Positions 13,887 to 21,211 of a DNA stretch of 34,275 nt are shown here, piece after piece. The translations under genes were made by a program, and so were the position numbers. Source of the DNA: an archaeon (lineage in GTDB: Archaea; Thermoproteota; Nitrososphaeria; Conexivisphaerales; DTJL01); contig JAKAPW010000008.1 of assembly GCA_021811935.1 (NCBI GenBank), forward strand, positions 1 through 34,275. The letters run 5' to 3'. The notes beneath the pieces are model-generated. The model was given only the letters and a program-made list of their open reading frames with translations. It had not been told where the DNA came from and searched no databases. Every line of letters begins with the position of its first letter. Position 1 is the stretch's first letter.

Positions 13887-15164
13887 TCAGGCTGCGCTGC
13901 CGTTGACCTTCTGAAATGCAAGATTTGTATCTGCCGTAGGTAGGTACATTACTTCCCTACCAGCTTCTTTCCTTCTGACCAAGTCGAAATAGCAAAGTTT
14001 CTCGAGCGCGTGCCTGAATGCCGGTTGGCTGTTGAAGTTGTAGTCCTTGAACTCTCCTTGATACACTTTCATTTTGCTTACCATTCTTTCGAGAACCCTA
14101 ATCCAATTTGTCTGTATGTTGAGCCCTTCAATCCTTCGCCTTGCCTCGCCTATCAAAATATTCCTTGCGGCGGTTCCGGTTATCGTCTTGGCGCTGGGAA
14201 CTGTCGCGTGATACTCGAAAATCATGTCGGTAAGCTTCTTGAATATCGCTCTCACCTCTCCATCTGACAATTTGTACAACCATGATACAATCTCGTCCGG
14301 AACCGGTGCTTTTGCGCCTCCTTTTCCATACTTGCTCGCACGTACGTCGATGGCTTTCTTGACCTCATCCAACGAAAGCGGATTCAACTTAACAGGCGGA
14401 CCGGTCAGGATTTCGCTGACTCGGTGTGCTCTATTCTCTAATGCGTGGACGAATCCCTCCTTGGCAATCAGAACCCACCAGACGCCTTTCTTGGCGAAGG
14501 TTATCATGTAGTCGCGAACCACGTTCATGAAGTTGGCGGCGGACTCGTCGTCCAGCATGTCGAGGTTGTTGACTGGTATTATGAACTTCGACCAGCCGAG
14601 CTTGCTGGCCGCATCGAACCATTTCCCTGCTGTGTTAAGTATGCTTGGCATTGCGGGAAGTAGCGGCGAAGACGGTGCGGCCGTTTTTCCAGCTCCCCCT
14701 TGTCCGCCCAACAGACCGACACCGAGACCGCCCGAAAAACTCCATCCGGAATTTAACATCTGTGTGACCATGGCTTTCCCAGCCTTCAAGTACGGGTCTC
14801 CGTCGGCCGCGCGGGGGTTGGACAGTTCAAGAGACCCCATGCAGGTAGAAAAGGCGGACAGTACGAAGCCTATTGGGTCGGTGTTTGGCAGGACTTGGAG
14901 TACCTGGAATGACGGGAGGCACGATTTTGACTGCCACCTGTCGTACTGAACTACGTTGACGAAACTTGTTTTTCCTACGCCTGCCCGCCCTTCGACAACA
15001 GTGACCCCCCCGGCGTCGCTTTCGATCGGCGCGACAAGCCTCGGAAGCTCGGCATCCCTTCCAACGAACAGAGCCCTGTCTTCCTTGTTCACTGCGAGCG
15101 GGAGGAAGTCATATGGGTTCTTCCTGAACCCAAACCATTCCCATACGTTCTCGCCTTCTGGCAT
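13887..15164 (-). CDS. AAA/STAND-like P-loop ATPase
   Basis: A 425-residue ATPase. An N-terminal WFGFRKNPYDFLPL precedes FVGRDAELPRL, like the start of archaeal GxxGxGK ATPases and Orc1/Cdc6-type proteins. Walker A is VEGRAGVGKTSFVNVV near residue 58-73. Walker B is probably KFIIPVNNLDML, with a single acidic residue. A Gly-rich insert (FSGGLGVGLLGGQGGAGKT) lies between them. The C-terminal 100 residues look like a winged helix. Codon use is more AT-rich than the neighbours, suggesting transfer. It is monocistronic with a strong TATA box 26 bases before the ATG, inside a perfect inverted repeat. Role unknown; element maintenance or defence are possible. Confidence 0.7.
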   Translation of the reverse strand: MPEGENVWEWFGFRKNPYDFLPLAVNKEDRALFVGRDAELPRLVAPIESDAGGVTVVEGRAGVGKTSFVNVVQYDRWQSKSCLPSFQVLQVLPNTDPIGFVLSAFSTCMGSLELSNPRAADGDPYLKAGKAMVTQMLNSGWSFSGGLGVGLLGGQGGAGKTAAPSSPLLPAMPSILNTAGKWFDAASKLGWSKFIIPVNNLDMLDDESAANFMNVVRDYMITFAKKGVWWVLIAKEGFVHALENRAHRVSEILTGPPVKLNPLSLDEVKKAIDVRASKYGKGGAKAPVPDEIVSWLYKLSDGEVRAIFKKLTDMIFEYHATVPSAKTITGTAARNILIGEARRRIEGLNIQTNWIRVLERMVSKMKVYQGEFKDYNFNSQPAFRHALEKLCYFDLVRRKEAGREVMYLPTADTNLAFQKVNGSAA

Positions 15165-15185
15165 ACGAGTGATTCAAACAGACCA

Positions 15186-15213
15186 TTTATATAAAGTTTC
15201 CAACTTTATAAAA
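15186..15213. promoter_or_regulatory. Palindromic bidirectional promoter of the AAA ATPase
   Basis: TATAAAGTT (15190-15198) and AACTTTATA (15202-15210) form a perfect 9-bp inverted repeat around TCC. The minus-strand box TATATAAA feeds the ATPase ATG at 15164. The mirror box points the other way, and a second plus-strand TATA (TTTATACC, 15231) lies before a tiny ORF. A dimeric repressor binding here would block TBP directly. Confidence 0.6.
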
Positions 15214-15256
15214 TGGAAGACAGGCAATTGTTTATACCACGAGGGCAAGACTGGGA

Positions 15257-15385
15257 ATGAGGTCAAGGAAAATAGTCGGCTCGATCAGCGACAGGAGGGC
15301 GGAGGCAGAGATACGTTACATTTTCATCAAATCCCTTCCGGCCCATCCTGAAATAGCACGGAATGAGCTCCGGCCGGCCGAATAA
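15257..15385 (+). CDS. Tiny ORF, possible HTH fragment
   Basis: A 42-residue ORF: MRSRKIVGSISDRRAEAEIR followed by YIFIKSLPAHPEIARNELRP. It is too short for the ORF track. A plus-strand TATA (TTTATACC) is centred about 24 bases upstream, so the ATG at 15257 would be a leaderless start. The amphipathic helix followed by HPEIARNEL resembles the first helices of an archaeal winged helix, and the frame ends before the wing, so it may be a truncated regulator. It is divergent from the AAA ATPase. Confidence 0.4.
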   Translation: MRSRKIVGSISDRRAEAEIRYIFIKSLPAHPEIARNELRPAE

Positions 15386-15505
15386 GCTCAGCTCTTGCTC
15401 CAGTGTGACGCACGCTCGGGCGCAAACCCTCATCCTGGAAAAAAGTCCCGGTGTCCACAGAACTTCCGGTAAAATGCCTGGACCCTTCGGCGAAGAGTGC
15501 GCGGC

Positions 15506-15825
15506 TTACTGGAGGAGCTGGTAGATGCTCAGGCGATTGCCATCAGGTCTCTGAAGTCGGCATACCGAACGACTCCTGGAACTTCTTGCACCTCGTCGAG
15601 TTCTGTCCCGAGCTTCTCCAGTCTCTCGCGGGCGAGGTCACCGACTCCAATGCGGAATGTCCGTCGGGTGGGAGCGACACTGCTCTGGCTCGGCTGTAGC
15701 CAACAGCCTCAAGAATGCTTGGGACGGGTTTGAGGTCCGGTTTCTTTCCCAGCAGATGTTCATACCACTTCTTGGATTTTGAAAGTTCGCGCCGGGATGC
15801 CGACGGTAACTTCAGTGACGTTCAT
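15506..15825 (-). pseudogene. Glyoxalase/VOC-family pseudogene with several frameshifts
   Basis: Reading leftward from the ATG at 15825, pieces of a VOC protein appear in different frames: MNVTEVTVGIPAR, then SKSKKWYEHLLGKKPDLKPV, then RIGVGDLARERLEKLGTEL with VQEVPGVVRYADFRD, and finally DGNRLSIYQLLQ with a TAA at 15506. The order and spacing match a normal 110-120 residue VOC domain, ending in the usual DPDGNxLxxYQ motif. At least three frame changes are needed to join them, so the gene is dead. The chopped reading frame explains why no long ORF is listed here. Confidence 0.7.
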
Positions 15826-15849
15826 GTCGGTACCGTTTTCTTCGCGGAT

Positions 15850-16782
15850 TTATTTGATGCTGACTGAGGTATGAGAGGATGCTCTTTGCGTACCAGTCTG
15901 GGGTTGCTCCCTACATGTCTGATGGCGGACGAAGAACTCCCCGGCCCTGTAACTGCTCCTGACCAGGGGGCCGGACGCGACATAGAGGAAGCCCATCCTC
16001 TCTCCCATCGCCCTGTACGCGTCGAACCTCTCCGGGCTCACGTATTCCGCCACGGGAAGGTGCCTTCTGGAGGGCCTCAGGTACTGGCCGACGGTGAGGA
16101 AGTCCACCCCGGCGTCCCTAAGGTGCTTCATCGTGAGCCGCACCTCCTCCTCCTCTTCCCCGAGGCCCACCATTATGGACGACTTCGTCATCATCCTTCC
16201 GTCCAGCTTCTTGACGTTCCTCAGGACGGAGAGCGACTGCCAGTACCCCGCCCGGGGGTCCCTGACCTTCGCTGTCAGGAACATCGTCGTCTCTATGTTG
16301 TGCGCCACCACGTCCGGCCCGGCGGAGACCACAGTCCTGAGCATGTCGATGTCGTTCTGGAAGTCGGGTATCAGCACCTCCACCATGATGCCCGGGCTGC
16401 GCCGCTTGACCTCGGTTATCGTCCTGGCAAAATGGGAGGCGCCGCCGTCCGGGAGGTCGTCCCTGTCCACGGACGTGAGTACCACGTAGGAGAGTTTCAT
16501 CTTCGACAGGGCGTATGCCACGTGCTCCGGCTCGAACCGGTCGACCAGGCCGTTTGGCTTGCCCGCCTTGACCATGCAGAACCTGCAGGCCCTGCTGCAG
16601 ACGTCGCCGAGCAGCATTATCGTCGCCGTGCCCGAGCCCCAGCACTCGTGCATGTTCGGGCAGCGAGCCTCCTCGCAGACGGTGTGCAGCCCCAGCTCCC
16701 CGAAGAGGCCCTTCAGCTTGGCGTACTCCTGGTCCTCCCTGGGCGTGACGGTCAGCCAGGCGGGTCTGGCCTCCCTCAGCAT
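15850..16782 (-). CDS. lipA: Lipoyl synthase LipA
   Basis: A 310-residue radical-SAM enzyme. VCEEARCPNMHECWG carries the auxiliary-cluster Cys triad (C-x4-C-x5-C), CSRACRFCMV the CxxxCxxC radical SAM motif, and LVRSSYRAGEFF near the end the RSSY motif whose Ser ligates the auxiliary cluster. It inserts two sulfurs into the octanoyl chain on the lipoyl domain. The ATG at 16782 (MLREARPAWLTV) is chosen because a minus-strand GGCTAAAGG is centred 27 bases upstream; the track's longer start at 17031 runs through the divergent thioesterase gene. With lipB and the lipoyl domain it completes de novo lipoate assembly. Confidence 0.95.
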   Translation of the reverse strand: MLREARPAWLTVTPREDQEYAKLKGLFGELGLHTVCEEARCPNMHECWGSGTATIMLLGDVCSRACRFCMVKAGKPNGLVDRFEPEHVAYALSKMKLSYVVLTSVDRDDLPDGGASHFARTITEVKRRSPGIMVEVLIPDFQNDIDMLRTVVSAGPDVVAHNIETTMFLTAKVRDPRAGYWQSLSVLRNVKKLDGRMMTKSSIMVGLGEEEEEVRLTMKHLRDAGVDFLTVGQYLRPSRRHLPVAEYVSPERFDAYRAMGERMGFLYVASGPLVRSSYRAGEFFVRHQTCREQPQTGTQRASSHTSVSIK

Positions 16783-16804
16783 GGCCCGGACCTGGCGGGG
16801 CCGA

Positions 16805-16837
16805 CCTTTAGCCTTATCGCGCCGCCAACGCTTATCA
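16805..16837. promoter_or_regulatory. Back-to-back promoters of lipA and the thioesterase
   Basis: GGCTAAAGG on the minus strand (16805-16813) fits lipA at 16782. GCTTATCA on the plus strand (16830-16837) fits the thioesterase ATG at 16863. Only 80 bases separate the two genes. Confidence 0.5.
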
Positions 16838-16862
16838 GCCCCGCCGCGCATCGGGCGGCTCA

Positions 16863-17320
16863 TGGATAAGAAGGTCTCCGACTCCGCCACCACGATGGTC
16901 AGGCTGATGATGCCGCCCGACGCCAACCCGTACGGCAACGTCTTCGGCGGGACCATAATGAAGCTCATGGACGAAATATCGGCGGTGGTCGCCCTCCGGC
17001 ACGCCAGGTGCAACGTCGTGACCGCCTCCATAGACAGGATGAACTTCTTCGCCCCCGTATACGTGGGGGACCTGCTGACGCTGAAGGCCTCCGTGAACTA
17101 CGTCGGGACCACGTCCATGGAGATAGGGGTCCGGATAGAGGCAGAGGACGCCGAGACGGGCAGGTCGAAACACACGGGGTCCTGCTACCTCACCTACGTG
17201 GCACTGGACAAGGACGGGAAGCCCGCCCCCCTCCCCAAGGTCGTGCCGGAGACCCCGGAGGAGAAGAGGAGGTGGGACGAAGCCCTCGCAAGGAAGAGGT
17301 CGAGGGAGGCGCCCGCCTAG
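16863..17320 (+). CDS. Acyl-CoA thioesterase (hotdog fold, ACOT/YciA type)
   Basis: A 152-residue hotdog protein. NPYGNVFGGTIMKLMDEISA at residues 22-41 is the catalytic helix motif, with the Asp and Gly residues of the YciA/ACOT family. The SIDRMNFFAPVYVGDLLTLK stretch and YVGTTSMEIGV follow the usual order. It cleaves acyl-CoA to free acid and CoA; chain length is not predictable. ATG at 16863 follows a TATA box by 29 bases. It is divergent from lipA, suggesting links to acyl-CoA metabolism. Confidence 0.9.
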
Positions 17321-17679
17321 GCCCGGCTCCTGAGAAGGCTGACGGACGCCAGCGCTATGACCACGACCTGCAGCGCCGAGCCGACCACGAAGGTGGCCTC
17401 CGCCAGCACGTCCCCCGACCGGGCGAAGGCATAGTGCTCCGGCTGCGGGAGGGAGACCGCCAGGACGAGCAGCGCCAGGACCAGGGCGAGCGCGTACCCG
17501 GACCGCCTGCCCTTGACGACGGCCGCCGCCGCGGCCACGTAGGCCAGCCAGCCGGCCAGGAGCGAATAGAGAAGCCATGACGGGACCGCACCGTAGACCT
17601 GCGCCAGCAGGAGCGGCCCCAGGGCCACGGTGGCGTATATCGCAGCGTCGAGCGGCTTCTTGAGCTTCGAGGAGGGCAC
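17317..17679 (-). CDS. Small membrane protein with four predicted helices
   Basis: A 120-residue protein from a GTG at 17679. Four hydrophobic stretches are visible: AIYATVALGPLLLAQVYGAV, LLYSLLAGWLAYVAAAAAVV, GYALALVLALLVLAVSL and FVVGSALQVVVIALASVSLL. The N-terminus is short and basic (SSKLKKP). The longer TTG start at 17745 would run through the shared TATA box at 17725, so it is rejected. It overlaps the end of the thioesterase gene by 4 bases, convergently. No family recognised. Confidence 0.6.
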   Translation of the reverse strand: MPSSKLKKPLDAAIYATVALGPLLLAQVYGAVPSWLLYSLLAGWLAYVAAAAAVVKGRRSGYALALVLALLVLAVSLPQPEHYAFARSGDVLAEATFVVGSALQVVVIALASVSLLRSRA

Positions 17680-17724
17680 GGGCTGTCCAGGCGGGGACGC
17701 CCTGATATCGTTTTCGGGCTCGAC

Positions 17725-17731
17725 TTTTAAA
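17725..17731. promoter_or_regulatory. Shared TATA box between etfBA and the small membrane protein
   Basis: TTTTAAA contains the self-complementary TTTAAA. It is centred 27 bases before the GTG of etfBA and about 49 bases before the GTG of the membrane protein on the other strand. Confidence 0.5.
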
Positions 17732-17754
17732 CGGGCGGGCTCCAAGAAGCGGGC

Positions 17755-19611
17755 GTGCCGAAGATCCTCGTCATGGTCAAGATGGTCCCGGACGTCTCCG
17801 CGCTGCGGTTCGACTCCCTCGAAAGGAGGCTCGTCAGGTCGGGGGTGAAGAGCTACATGAACCCGTACGACAAGAAGGCCGTCGAGGAGGCGTTACGGAT
17901 CAGGGAGAGGGAGGGAGGGGTCGTGTCTGCGGTGAGCATGGGCCCCCCGCAGGCCGAGGAGGTGCTCAGGGAAGGGTTGGCCATGGGCTGCGACGGCGCC
18001 TACCTGCTCACCGACCCCGCCTTCGCCGGGTCGGACACGCTGGCCACGGCCTCCGCGCTGGCCCTGGCGTGCAGGAAGGCCGGGTTCGACATCGTGCTGG
18101 CGGGCAGGTCAAGCGTCGACGCCGAGACCTCCCAGCTCGTCCCCGAAGTGGCGGAGCTCCTGGGGGCGAGCCTAGTGACGGCCGTTCGGAGGATGGAGCG
18201 CGTCGGGGAGGGGCGGTACGCGGTGGAGCGGGAGGACGAGGGCGGGACGGAGAGTTTCGAGGTCGCGGTCCCCTTCGTGGCCAGCGTCAGCGAGAAGATA
18301 AACAAGGCGCGGGCACCTACGCCCGAAGGAAAGGCAGCGGCTGCGAGGGCCGGCGTCACCCTCTGGTCCGCGGACGACCTGTCGCAGGACGCTTCCCTCT
18401 TCGGCGCGGCCGGCTCTCCCACCGTGGTCAGATCCCTCCACGATTCGTCGTACGAAAGGAAGCCGGCCATATTCCGCTCCGCCGACGTCGAGGAAGCGGT
18501 CTCCAGGGTGAGGGCGCTGCTCTCCTCCAAGGAGCGGCAGGTGCCCCCCGCCCCGGCCGGGTCCGCGGGCGGGAGGCAGGGATGGAGCGTCTTCGTGGAG
18601 GGGGAGGCGGAGACGCGGACCGCCCTGGAGGTCCTTGGCAGGCTCGGGTCGCTCGGCATGCACCCTGTGGCCGTCATCGTGGCCGGCTCCCTCGACGGGC
18701 GGGTGGCGAAGCTGGCCTTCGAAGCGGGGGCGGCGGACGTGCTCCACGTGCAGCTCGAAGCGGACAGCTCGTGGTCCTCCGCCGCCCGCGCCGCCGCCGT
18801 GTCGGAGGCCATCGCGGCCAAGGAGCCGGCCGCCGTCTTCTTCCCGTCCACCGTGAGAGGGAGGGAAGTGGCCGGCAGGGTGGCGGCGCGGCTGCGGCTC
18901 GGGCTGACGGGGGACGCGGTGGACCTGCTCGTCGGGGGCGGCGGGGAGCTCGTCCAGGTGAAGCCCGCGTTCGGCGGGAACATAATGGCCGAGATAGTCT
19001 CCAGGACGGAGCCCCAGATGGCGACCGTCAGGCCCGGGGTCTTCCCGCTGGCCGGTAACGCCTCGGACGTCGGGAAGGTGTCGACCTACGCGCCGAGCGC
19101 CAGGCAGTCGGAAGGGCTCAGGCACCTGGGCAGGACGGACGTCCCGGCCGGGCCGTTCGGCGACCTGGACAGGGCACCCGCGGTCTTCTGTGGAGGGCAG
19201 GGGCTGGGCTCCCAGGAGGGCTTCCTGTCCTTCGCCAGGTATGCGCTCGGGCTGGGGGCGTCGGTCGCCGCGACCAGGAAGGTGGTCGACCTGGGCTGGG
19301 CCCCCCAGAGCCTGCAGGTCGGGCTGACAGGCAGGTCGGTGTCCCCCGAACTGTACGTCTCCGTCGCCGTGTCAGGGGCCGCCAACCATGTGGTGGGGGT
19401 CAGGCGGAGCAGGGTGATATTCTCCATCAACAGCGACCCAAATGCCTTCATATTCAGGCACTGCGACGTCGGGCTGGTCGCCGACTACAGGGAGGTCCTC
19501 CCGTCGCTGGCCGACGGCCTCGGGGCGGCGGTCAGGGAAGCCTCGGGCGGCCGGGGAACGCCAGACACGTTTAAACGCCTGTCCGGGGGAGAAGCCGAGG
19601 CGACGGGCTGA
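17755..19611 (+). CDS. Electron transfer flavoprotein, beta-alpha fusion
   Basis: A 618-residue protein. Residues 1-250 are EtfB: ILVMVKMVPD, NPYDKKAVEEALR, VSAVSMGPPQAEE and AGRSSVDAETSQLVPEVAE. Residues 280-600 are EtfA: WSVFVEGEAE, FFPSTVRGREVAGRVAARL and the C-terminal FAD domain with GLTGRSVSPELYVSVAVSG, then FSINSDPNAFIFRHCDVGLV. The order B then A in one chain is known from some archaea such as Sulfolobales. It passes electrons from acyl-CoA dehydrogenases or related flavoenzymes to a quinone reductase. GTG at 17755 is set by the TATA box 27 bases upstream. FixC/FixX-type partners are not in the window. Confidence 0.95.
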   Translation: MPKILVMVKMVPDVSALRFDSLERRLVRSGVKSYMNPYDKKAVEEALRIREREGGVVSAVSMGPPQAEEVLREGLAMGCDGAYLLTDPAFAGSDTLATASALALACRKAGFDIVLAGRSSVDAETSQLVPEVAELLGASLVTAVRRMERVGEGRYAVEREDEGGTESFEVAVPFVASVSEKINKARAPTPEGKAAAARAGVTLWSADDLSQDASLFGAAGSPTVVRSLHDSSYERKPAIFRSADVEEAVSRVRALLSSKERQVPPAPAGSAGGRQGWSVFVEGEAETRTALEVLGRLGSLGMHPVAVIVAGSLDGRVAKLAFEAGAADVLHVQLEADSSWSSAARAAAVSEAIAAKEPAAVFFPSTVRGREVAGRVAARLRLGLTGDAVDLLVGGGGELVQVKPAFGGNIMAEIVSRTEPQMATVRPGVFPLAGNASDVGKVSTYAPSARQSEGLRHLGRTDVPAGPFGDLDRAPAVFCGGQGLGSQEGFLSFARYALGLGASVAATRKVVDLGWAPQSLQVGLTGRSVSPELYVSVAVSGAANHVVGVRRSRVIFSINSDPNAFIFRHCDVGLVADYREVLPSLADGLGAAVREASGGRGTPDTFKRLSGGEAEATG

Positions 19612-19639
19612 TCGTTTGTCGGAGAAAAGGGCGGCCGGG

Positions 19640-20134
19640 ATGGAGAGGCAGGAGGAGACCAGGCGCAGGGTGGAGAGGGCCGAGGACTTCGACGCGCTCT
19701 TCGAGCTGGTCAAGGAGGTGGTGGAAAGGGAGATCCGGGAGCACAGGGCGGGGCTCTCTCTGCTGCTCACCGACATGCCCCCCTACGTGGGCGCCTACCA
19801 CCCCTTCGGCTCGAACGCGATAGTGGTCAACAGGTCGCTGGTCAACGCGCTGCGCAAGGAGGTGACCGACCCGAGGGAGCTGAACTCGTTCATATTCACG
19901 CTGCTCATGCACGAGTACCTCCACAGCATGGGCCACCTGGACGACGCCGAAGTGCGGAGGATGGTCTCCAACATCTGCGGCAGGGCGCTGGGCGAGTCGC
20001 ACATGACGGTGAAGATGTCGAGCGCCGACTGGCTGGGCAGGTACCCCGGCCTCTCCTCGTTGAAGGACGCCTTCTCAGACTCCTTCGAGTCCGTCACGAA
20101 GTTCGACAGCTCGAGCAAGAGCTACATGGGCTGA
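19640..20134 (+). CDS. Small metalloprotein with HExxH motif
   Basis: A 164-residue protein. Helical N-terminus (VKEVVEREIREHRAG), then NAIVVNRSLVNALRKEV and FTLLMHEYLHSMGHLDD, where HEYLH at 91-95 followed by GH is a zincin-like HExxHxxGH metal site with the active Glu. This suggests a zinc peptidase or a metal-binding structural relative. The downstream part has no recognised domain. A TTG at 19616 is an alternative start; a TATA (GTTTAAAC near 19569-19576) would give a short leader for either. It follows etfBA by 28 bases but appears to have its own promoter. It overlaps the end of the AbrB-PhoU gene by 13 bases. Confidence 0.65.
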   Translation: MERQEETRRRVERAEDFDALFELVKEVVEREIREHRAGLSLLLTDMPPYVGAYHPFGSNAIVVNRSLVNALRKEVTDPRELNSFIFTLLMHEYLHSMGHLDDAEVRRMVSNICGRALGESHMTVKMSSADWLGRYPGLSSLKDAFSDSFESVTKFDSSSKSYMG

Positions 20135-21135
20135 CGGGCGGCCTCCCTCCTCATCGAGCGGGCTATGGTCATGTCCACCACCGCCTCGCAGATGTCGGCC
20201 GCGTAGTCGGACACCCTCCATATGTGCTCCATCACGAGCCCGGTGGCCGGCCCCTTCCTCTCCCTCCCCGCCTTGACCCCCTCGTGCTCCATCAGCGCCT
20301 CCTCCGCCCGCCTCCCGTCGAACCTGAAGAACGAGGATATCGCGTTCTCGTATTCCGCGCTCACCTGCCCCGCCTCGTCCCTTACGAGCCCGGACTCCTC
20401 CGGCGTCAGCGCCGCGCCGGCGAGGGCCATCTCCGCTATGGACACCGCATGGTCCGCTATCCTCTCGACGCTCTTCACTATCGTCTTGGCCATCATCGCC
20501 TCCGACCTGTACAGGAGGCCCGTGTCCTTCAGCATGGAGGCGCTGTCGGCCGCCTGGTTGAGTATCCTCACCGAATAGAAGTGGAACCTGTCGACGTCGT
20601 CGTCCGTCCCGGTGACGGAGACCGCCTCCTCCCTGTCGCCGGACAGCAGCGAGGAGACGGCCTCCTGGAGCATGTTGGACGATATGAAGTACATCCTCCT
20701 CACGAGCGTCATGATGTCCGTCCGCGGCCTGGCGACCAGCGCCTGGAAAGTGAGCTCCTTGAGGCTGTCCTCTATCACCTCGAGCCCGATGGTCCTCCTC
20801 GCTATCTTCTGCCTGAGGTCTTCCTTGAAGGGGACGCCGAGCCTGCCTCCCTTCGGGAGGACCCTGATCACTTCGCACCCGGCGAGGTACGCGGACACCA
20901 CCCTCCTCGCGACCGTCTCGACGGGCTCCCCCGATTCGATCAGGTCCATCTGGTGGCCCGGCGGGGTGCCCGCCTTCAACGGCATGATCCTCAGCGCCTC
21001 TCCGTCCTCCTGGACGACCAGGGAGTCCTGCGGGTGCAGCCCCGCGGCCTCCACCCACGACTTCGGGAGGTTGACCGAATAGGAAGACTTGCCCGTGTAC
21101 TGGAGCTTCCTCACGCTCCCTTCCTGAGTGTCCAT
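20122..21135 (-). CDS. AbrB-PhoU fusion regulator
   Basis: A 337-residue protein. The first 50 residues form an AbrB-type domain (VRKLQYTGKSSYSVNLPKSW then VEAAGLHPQDSLVVQED). The rest is two PhoU helical repeats with motifs such as YFISSNMLQEAV, SVERIADHAVSIAEMAL and HIWRVSDYAADICEAVVD. The (D/E)xxxD and RxxDHA patterns are the PhoU metal-cluster sites. Archaeal versions are thought to regulate phosphate uptake or related transport. ATG at 21135 fits the TATA (AGTATATA, 21163-21170) best; ATG at 21144 or the track start at 21162 are alternatives. No pst genes are in the window. Confidence 0.85.
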   Translation of the reverse strand: MDTQEGSVRKLQYTGKSSYSVNLPKSWVEAAGLHPQDSLVVQEDGEALRIMPLKAGTPPGHQMDLIESGEPVETVARRVVSAYLAGCEVIRVLPKGGRLGVPFKEDLRQKIARRTIGLEVIEDSLKELTFQALVARPRTDIMTLVRRMYFISSNMLQEAVSSLLSGDREEAVSVTGTDDDVDRFHFYSVRILNQAADSASMLKDTGLLYRSEAMMAKTIVKSVERIADHAVSIAEMALAGAALTPEESGLVRDEAGQVSAEYENAISSFFRFDGRRAEEALMEHEGVKAGRERKGPATGLVMEHIWRVSDYAADICEAVVDMTIARSMRREAARQPM

Positions 21136-21162
21136 ATGGTTCATGGCGAAGCATACGCACAA

Positions 21163-21186
21163 TATATACTATCCCACCTTAAATAA
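21163..21186. promoter_or_regulatory. Divergent promoters of AbrB-PhoU and the MFS exporter
   Basis: AGTATATATT on the minus strand and CCTTAAATAA on the plus strand lie within 25 bases of each other. AbrB-PhoU may bind here, but no palindrome is obvious. Confidence 0.5.
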
Positions 21187-21211
21187 TCACGGCGGACAGG
21201 CCGTCCGAAGG

